Below, in pieces: positions 32,771-37,658 of a stretch of DNA of 37,658 nucleotides. Positions within the stretch are counted from its first letter, which is position 1. Each line of letters starts with the position of its first letter. A program made the position numbers and the translations under genes. The DNA lies in the NCBI RefSeq assembly GCF_000615845.1, contig NZ_BAML01000015.1:1-37658 (forward strand), in the 5' to 3' direction. The notes beneath the pieces are model-generated. The model was given only the letters and a program-made list of their open reading frames with translations, was not told the DNA's origin and did no database searches. The stretch is from Ligilactobacillus hayakitensis DSM 18933 = JCM 14209 (GTDB taxonomy: Bacteria > Bacillota > Bacilli > Lactobacillales > Lactobacillaceae).

Positions 32771-33364
32771 GTGTTAGAGCTTTACTTATTTATCAATCCC
32801 CTCGGCAATAAGTGCTATGAAGCTGAAGCCCAAATGCTTCAATTACAAGAAGCTTTTAGTGAGAAAATAAAATATAAATTTATCCCTCTGATTAATATGC
32901 ATACAATTAATCAAACCACTACTTGCCCAGCTAAAATTGAGTGCCAATCAAAAGACATTTACCAAGCTGCCCTTGATTTTAAAGCTGCTTGTTTTCAAGG
33001 TAATAAACGAGGAAGAAACTTCTTAATGAATTTACAACGTTCAATTTTTATTGATAAACGCAGTTATTCGACTGAATTAGTCAAAGAAATAGCAGCCTTG
33101 TCCAATTTAGACTGGGAAATGTTTAATGAAGATCGTTATTCAAAACTAGCTATGAAATCAATTAAAAACGATCAAATTTTAGCGTGTGAAATGAATGTTT
33201 CTACCCCACCAACTGTAATTGTCTACGATTATCAAACATCTAAATGTGAATCATGCCACGCTTATTCTTTTGAGGGCCTAAGTGCTTTCAATAAAATTTC
33301 TGATATCCTTTTAGAACAACATCAAACTCCATTAAAACCATATATGAAAATAAAAAAAGGTTGA
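32771..33364 (+). CDS. yjbH: YjbH/SpxH-like DsbA-family adaptor
   Basis: A 197-residue thioredoxin-fold protein starting at GTG, with the strong SD TTAGGAGG. The N terminus ELYLFINPLGNKCYEAEAQM aligns with the DPLCxxC region of YjbH, but the first Cys is Gly (GNKC). Additional Cys lie in TTCPAKIEC and in a CESC motif near residue 158. YjbH delivers Spx to ClpXP for degradation. The position opposite relQ and near spx, mecA, coiA and pepF is the conserved one. Its TGA stop lies inside the stem of the following terminator. A generic DsbA-like protein is the alternative. Confidence 0.82.
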   Translation: MLELYLFINPLGNKCYEAEAQMLQLQEAFSEKIKYKFIPLINMHTINQTTTCPAKIECQSKDIYQAALDFKAACFQGNKRGRNFLMNLQRSIFIDKRSYSTELVKEIAALSNLDWEMFNEDRYSKLAMKSIKNDQILACEMNVSTPPTVIVYDYQTSKCESCHAYSFEGLSAFNKISDILLEQHQTPLKPYMKIKKG

Positions 33365-33386
33365 GAATTAAATCTCAACCTTTTTT
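33353..33386. terminator. bidirectional terminator between yjbH and pepF
   Basis: Stem AAAAAAGGTTGAGA / TCTCAACCTTTTTT with a six-base loop, overlapping the last codons of yjbH and ending 5 nt before the pepF stop. Confidence 0.88.
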
Positions 33387-33390
33387 ATAA

Positions 33391-35202
33391 CTATTTTTCA
33401 AAACTCTTTTCTAATTGATCCAAACGTTTTTCAAATACGTCAAATGCATCTTCCAAATATTTATCTTGGGTCATATCTACACCAGTTTTTTTCATAACTT
33501 CAAGTGGATAATCACTACTTCCAGCTTTAAGGTAATCCAAGTAACCATCAACTTTAGTAGCATCCCCACTTAAAATAGCTTGACTTAAAGCACTCGCACA
33601 TGCAAAGCCAGTTGCATATTGATATACATAGAAATTATAGTAAAAATGGGGAATCCGTGCCCATTCTAAGGCGATTTGTGGATCACTAATTACATCTGGT
33701 CCATAATATTTTTCGTTTAATTTTTGATAATATTCTGAAATTTCTTTGGCTGTTAAAGGATTTCCAGCTTGATTTTGTTGGTGAATCCATTGTTCGAATT
33801 CTGCAAATTGAGCCTGACGGAAAATTGTCCCTTTAACTCCATCTAAATAATGATTCAAAATGTATTGTTGAATTTCTTTTTGTGGATACTTCTTCAATAA
33901 GTAATCTGTTAAAAGATTTTCATTTGTTGTTGAAGCAATTTCAGCTAAGAAAATTGAATAATCTCCATATTGATATGGTTGGTTATGAGTTGTATACCAT
34001 GAATGCATGCTATGACCCATTTCGTGAACTAATGTATAGAGATTTTCAAGATTATCTTGCCAATTTAAAAGCATGTAAGGTGCTGTATCATATGTTCCTG
34101 ATGAATATGCCCCACTTCTTTTACCTTGGTTTTCTACAACATCAATCCAACGTTCATCAAAAGCTTCTTGTACATGTTTGGTATAATCTTTTCCTAATAC
34201 TGATAAAGCTTCAAGTGCTTCTTTTTTAGCTTCTTCGTAGGTGTATGTCAAATGAGCTTTTCCAGTAATTGGAGTATAAATATCATACATGTGTAACTCT
34301 TCAACATGTAATAACTTCTTTCTTAATGCAACATAGCGATGTAATAATGGTAAATGCTTATGTACTTGCTTAAGTAATGTATCATAAACACTTTCTGGAA
34401 TATGATTAGCATATAATGATGCTTGACGTGCTGAATCAAAATTTCTAATCTTTGCATTGAAATTATGTCCCTTTACATGTGAAAGTAAAGTTGTTGCAAA
34501 AGTGTGCTTAAATTGATCATATGTTTCATAAAGCTTTTCAAAAGCTTCTTTTCTGACTTTACGGTCAGTTGATTGAATTAAAGTTGCATATGTTCCATGA
34601 GATAATTGAATTTGCTTCCCCTCTTCATCTTCAACAATTGGGAACTTCAGATCTGCATTATTAAGAATTTCAAAAACATTTTCTGATGTTTGGAAGATTT
34701 CACTTGCAGATGCAAGCATTTCTTCTTTTTGAGCATCAAGTGTATGAGCTTTCATCAAAAGTAAGCCATCAATAAAATGTTTAGTTTCATTTAATTCTGG
34801 TTCACTTTCATAGTATTGATTTAAAACTTCTTCGGGTAAGGCCATTAATTCTGGTTCAAACCATGAAGTTGCTTCTTCAAATTTTGTTGCTTGCGCACTT
34901 ACTAATTCTTGATATCCTTGATATTTTGTATCTGCTGTATCTTGGTCATTTTTCATGCTTGCATACACGTATGCTTTTTCAAATCTTCGCATTAGATCCA
35001 AGTATTGATTCAAGACCTTCTTAAATTGATGCGCATCCTTGCTCAAACTTCCTTTAGCTTGTGCAAATTCATTAATTTGAGCATTTAAGTTTTTTAATTC
35101 TTGCTCGAAAACAGTATCATCTGCAAAAACCTTTGTTAAGTCCCAAGTTAATTTTTCATCAACTTCACTTCTTTTTGGTAGTTTCTTAATTTCTTGTGTC
35201 AT
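33391..35202 (-). CDS. pepF: oligoendopeptidase F
   Basis: A 603-residue M3B metallopeptidase. The zinc motif is LYTLVHEMGHSMHSWY (HExxH, about 386-390), with the third ligand region SIFLAEIASTTNENLL (about 411-426). A long helical N-terminal domain and C-terminal IPHFYYNFYVYQYATGFACASAL complete the fold. It cleaves peptides of about 7-17 residues in the cytoplasm. The ATG at 35202 has AAAGGTGGGG upstream and overlaps the end of coiA by 17 nt, so it is coupled to the competence gene, as in many lactic acid bacteria. Confidence 0.95.
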   Translation of the reverse strand: MTQEIKKLPKRSEVDEKLTWDLTKVFADDTVFEQELKNLNAQINEFAQAKGSLSKDAHQFKKVLNQYLDLMRRFEKAYVYASMKNDQDTADTKYQGYQELVSAQATKFEEATSWFEPELMALPEEVLNQYYESEPELNETKHFIDGLLLMKAHTLDAQKEEMLASASEIFQTSENVFEILNNADLKFPIVEDEEGKQIQLSHGTYATLIQSTDRKVRKEAFEKLYETYDQFKHTFATTLLSHVKGHNFNAKIRNFDSARQASLYANHIPESVYDTLLKQVHKHLPLLHRYVALRKKLLHVEELHMYDIYTPITGKAHLTYTYEEAKKEALEALSVLGKDYTKHVQEAFDERWIDVVENQGKRSGAYSSGTYDTAPYMLLNWQDNLENLYTLVHEMGHSMHSWYTTHNQPYQYGDYSIFLAEIASTTNENLLTDYLLKKYPQKEIQQYILNHYLDGVKGTIFRQAQFAEFEQWIHQQNQAGNPLTAKEISEYYQKLNEKYYGPDVISDPQIALEWARIPHFYYNFYVYQYATGFACASALSQAILSGDATKVDGYLDYLKAGSSDYPLEVMKKTGVDMTQDKYLEDAFDVFEKRLDQLEKSFEK

Positions 35203-36169
35203 CAAACCCCACCTTTATTCTTGAGTTACTATTATAATATTCGATTTTGTTCTCACTTTCAAACATTAATAATATTTTTTCAAGATTAACAAACGGAAGT
35301 TGAAACAATGCCTCATTCGCATTTTGCTTTGTAATCTTCTTTATTAGCCAAACAAAATGGTATTGCTGAAATATTGGATAGGCAAAATGTTTTTGTATTA
35401 AAAATGGAATCATCCTTTCAAAAATTAACCCATTTTCATACGTCAAGCGCTGCATATCCCGAAAGACTCCTGTTGATTTAAAATTTCCTATATTCAATCT
35501 TTGCATTTGCAATGATTGCTGTCTAATATTCAAGCTATAATAATTACTTAATTTCTTTTGGTTAAACAGAAATTTTAATCCCGAAAAGGAACTAGTTTCA
35601 TAACTTCTAAATTTAACATCTAAAAAATCTGCCATTTGAATATTATAATTAATACTAAGTTTTTTTCTTTCAACATCTACATAGATTAAATAAAATCCCA
35701 AATTTGGATGCCAGTGCAAAAATTGCGCAATTTGCTGCGTCATTTTCCTCTTTAAGCGGTGACGTTGTCCAAGAAACCAAAAATATCTTAAATTCTTTTT
35801 TTCATACCCTTTTGACCGGGCTACCATTTTTTCCACAGTAATTGGTGAACACTGAAATTCTAGGGCTATTTTGTTATTGATTAATAAATCCGGTTTTTGC
35901 TTTAAATCTGATAAATAGGCTTCTAGTTCTACTGTCTCGTATTGCTGTTGTGCCATTTTCATTAAGATATTTTTTCCGTGTAAATGTTCTTTTGATTCTC
36001 CTTCAGAAAAAACATTACATTGGAATTTTTGATGAGCAAAATGAGGTACTTTTGCTTGTCCCTGGCGTAAGGTTACCCTATTTTTACAACCTGGACAAAG
36101 ATACTTTTTTCCTCGAGTCGCTTGCTTAGCGTCTACAATTTTTTGATTTTCTGACAGTGCATATAACAA
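35186..36169 (-). CDS. coiA: competence protein CoiA
   Basis: A 327-residue CoiA-like protein. The N-terminal zinc-finger-like segment KYLCPGCKNRVTLRQGQAKV with VPHFAHQKF precedes a nuclease-like core (KNILMKMAQQ, KPDLLINNKIALEFQCSPI). CoiA helps protect or process incoming DNA for RecA-dependent recombination during transformation. The start is a TTG at 36169 with GGAGG exactly 7 nt upstream (36177-36181); no in-frame ATG is near. The SD lies in the 3' arm of a hairpin that also looks like the mecA terminator, and a comGA-like TTACGTA element sits just upstream. Confidence 0.88.
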   Translation of the reverse strand: MLYALSENQKIVDAKQATRGKKYLCPGCKNRVTLRQGQAKVPHFAHQKFQCNVFSEGESKEHLHGKNILMKMAQQQYETVELEAYLSDLKQKPDLLINNKIALEFQCSPITVEKMVARSKGYEKKNLRYFWFLGQRHRLKRKMTQQIAQFLHWHPNLGFYLIYVDVERKKLSINYNIQMADFLDVKFRSYETSSFSGLKFLFNQKKLSNYYSLNIRQQSLQMQRLNIGNFKSTGVFRDMQRLTYENGLIFERMIPFLIQKHFAYPIFQQYHFVWLIKKITKQNANEALFQLPFVNLEKILLMFESENKIEYYNSNSRIKVGFDDTRN

Positions 36170-36170
36170 A

Positions 36171-36209
36171 AAAATCCCTCCTTACATACAATAAAGTACG
36201 TAAGAAGAG
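36171..36209 (-). terminator. mecA terminator overlapping the coiA SD
   Basis: Minus-strand arms CTTACGTAC / GTATGTAAG (one wobble), extendable outward with TCTTC/GGAGG-like pairing, followed by ATTTTTTT. It terminates mecA, and its 3' side holds the coiA SD. Confidence 0.65.
36191..36203 (-). promoter_or_regulatory. candidate competence promoter element of coiA
   Basis: TTACGTACTTTAT on the minus strand, 11 of 13 identical to the element before comGA, about 16-20 nt before the coiA SD. Confidence 0.45.
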
Positions 36210-36220
36210 ATTTAATTTAA

Positions 36221-36981
36221 TTATTTTTTGAAATAGTATCTAGCTGTTTGTAAAGCTTCTGCTCTAATGATTAGCTTGCCGTGTTCCTTTAATAAAGCCG
36301 GACTAACTTTTGTTTCTTTACCATATTCAAATGTGATTGCTTTAATATTCATCATTTCAGATTTTGGATAATAACGCTTTGATAATGTCACTTCTAGATA
36401 ATACTTATCTTTATAATTGAATAAAACTTCTTCTCCATTCGTAATATAAAGGCGTTGGGCTAAGGAGATAAAATCTTCAAAGTTATCAAACTCTACAACA
36501 TAATGTTCATCTTTAATAAGTTGTTCTTCATCATCGAATTCAGAATGCTTTTGACTCCCCACTTGTTTTGTTTGTACGCCTTCATCATTTAACATTTCAA
36601 ATAAACTGCGAACATTTTCTTTAAAATCATCAGCATCACTGGTATCATTTGTATCTTCAGTATCAGAAATTTCTTGGCTTTGATCTTGCTATCATCGCCA
36701 TCATTAAATTGTCCAAAATTTCCTGGAATTTCATCTTCGTTCAAGATTTTAGTAATAATCATTTCAACTCCATCATTTTCACGAGGAATAATTTGAAATG
36801 TTACCGCGTCATTTTCTTTAAAATCTTCATCCATATCCACTTCACCTAAAATTGAGTAGAAAAAATCTTCTAACTTCTTTTGATTGCCTAAGATATCCAA
36901 TACCTCAATTCCACGAGCCGCAATATCTTCTTTATCTAAAATAACACGAATAGTATTATCATTAATCTTAAACATTTCCAT
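36221..36981 (-). pseudogene. mecA: adaptor protein MecA, split by a single-base frameshift
   Basis: The N-terminal part (36981 to about 36688) is MecA: FKINDNTIRVILDKEDIAAR, LEDFFYSILGEVDMDEDF, VTFQIIPRENDGVEMIITK. The frame is lost in the acidic linker after GDDS. In the next frame it continues QDQSQEISDTEDTNDTSD to the ClpC-binding C-terminal domain, ending ALQTARYYFKK. Reading AGCCAAG for AGCAAG at 36685-36690 would restore one frame of 253 residues. MecA delivers substrates such as competence regulators to ClpC. If real, the lesion separates substrate and ClpC binding. The upstream candidate promoter is TTGGTA-N17-TATTTA (from 37028). Confidence 0.88.
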
Positions 36982-37058
36982 AATAATGCCCGCCTTTCAT
37001 AAATACTAGTTACTATTAATGTTACCAAAAAACTCGACAAAATTACAGAATAAAGCAT

Positions 37059-37095
37059 AAAAAAAGAAGTTGAATTAACTTTGTTTCAACTTCTA
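37059..37095 (-). terminator. terminator of spx
   Basis: Minus-strand perfect stem AGAAGTTGAA / TTCAACTTCT followed by seven T, 10 nt past the spx stop. Confidence 0.88.
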
Positions 37096-37104
37096 TCTTT
37101 TATC

Positions 37105-37503
37105 TTATAAATCTACTAAAGCTTGTGCTTTTCTTAATTCTAATGCCCGAACTTCACGTGGTAAGAAACGACGAATTTCGTCTTCATTATAACCAACTTG
37201 AAGACGTTTATCATCCATAATTATTGGTCTTCTTAATAAACTTGGATTTGCTTCAACTAATTCATATAATTTTTGAATTGAAATATCATCAATATCAATA
37301 TTTAAATCTTGAAAAGCTTTTGAGCGACGAGAAATAATTTCTTCAGTCCCGTCTTCTGTCATTTGTAAAACTTGTTTAATTTCATCAATACTTAATGGAT
37401 TGGCAAAAATATTGCGTTCTTCGTAGGGAATGTTGTTTTCTTCTAACCAAGCACGTGCTTTACGACATGATGTACAACTTGGTGATGTATAAAGTGTTAC
37501 CAT
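37105..37503 (-). CDS. spx: transcriptional regulator Spx
   Basis: A 132-residue ArsC-like protein. The redox switch [10 protein letters not shown] (Cys10 and Cys13) is at the N terminus. The RNA-polymerase-alpha contact region contains [15 protein letters not shown] with the conserved Gly (about 52). [28 protein letters not shown] carries the conserved Arg near 92. Spx redirects RNA polymerase under thiol stress and is normally degraded by ClpXP with YjbH, which is encoded 4 kb away. The SD GAGGG precedes the ATG; a TATAAT lies at 37563-37568. It has its own terminator before mecA. Confidence 0.95.
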   Translation of the reverse strand: MVTLYTSPSCTSCRKARAWLEENNIPYEERNIFANPLSIDEIKQVLQMTEDGTEEIISRRSKAFQDLNIDIDDISIQKLYELVEANPSLLRRPIIMDDKRLQVGYNEDEIRRFLPREVRALELRKAQALVDL

Positions 37504-37658
37504 ATTTTTAAACCCTCACTTTCTTATTGGGATATTTTAGAATAACATAATCTCACAAGAATATTATACAACTAAATTTAAAATAAAGATATAGCATTTA
37601 CCAAAAAAATTAATTAACTTTTTGTTAGTTATAACTTAATAAAAATAAAAATATTATA

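Noticed and set aside
36221-36595. Independent 124-residue gene starting MLNDEG
   Set aside because: It is the ClpC-binding C-terminal domain of MecA, open upstream to the frameshift, and has no SD.

Overview
The window is low-GC chromosomal DNA from a member of the Firmicutes, most likely a Lactobacillaceae species. Supporting signs are Shine-Dalgarno (SD) sites of the AGGAGG type, CcpA with cre sites, the syntenic block spx-mecA-coiA-pepF / yjbH / relQ-nadK-rluD-mgtE, a comGA-GG pseudopilus operon followed by a YtxK-type methyltransferase, and a one-piece tmRNA with a tag ending YALAA. I cannot name the genus. There are no insertion sequences, prophage genes, CRISPR arrays, rRNAs or tRNAs.

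Layout. 1-2.4 kb: an AT-rich edge with a leftward promoter, an S1-domain RNA-binding protein, and divergent ferredoxin-NADP reductase and DedA genes. 2.4-5.1 kb: a leftward housekeeping operon (metallophosphoesterase, YutD, HAD phosphatase, DUF1461 membrane protein). 5.2-6.5 kb: an amino-acid permease. 6.7-11.4 kb: comGA-GG plus ytxK, the machinery that builds the DNA-uptake pseudopilus. 11.5-17 kb: ribokinase, a frameshifted yebC, vanZ-like, ccpA, divergent pepQ, and a ytxG-like pair. 17-18.6 kb: ssrA (tmRNA) with an unusual flank, then RNase HI. 18.7-21.9 kb: an ArsR-like regulator, hemolysin III, a divergent frameshifted DUF1836 regulator and two tandem VIT1/CCC1 transporters. 22-27.9 kb: fba and the complete pstSCAB1B2-phoU phosphate operon. 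28-28.9 kb: an unknown small protein, a probable small RNA and a small membrane protein. 28.9-37.5 kb: mgtE, rluD, nadK, relQ, yjbH, pepF, coiA, a frameshifted mecA, and spx.

Regulation readable from the sequence. CcpA is encoded here. A perfect 14/14 cre lies over the promoter of a probable 80-nt CU-rich small RNA at 28.4-28.5 kb, which is the strongest novelty candidate. Another cre-like site overlaps the -35 of the ArsR-like gene, and a weaker one lies between ccpA and pepQ. Four TTTACA boxes at 11-bp multiples precede pstS and fit PhoP control. A near-perfect PerR/Fur-type 7-1-7 palindrome overlaps the -10 of the VIT operon. comGA and coiA share an 11-of-13-identical element around TTACGTA just upstream of their SDs, a candidate competence promoter element. 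The coiA SD also lies in the 3' side of the apparent mecA terminator.

Three conserved genes (yebC, the DUF1836 gene and mecA) each carry one single-base frameshift. Three in under 38 kb suggests assembly or consensus errors at least as strongly as real gene decay, so raw reads should be checked before biology is inferred.
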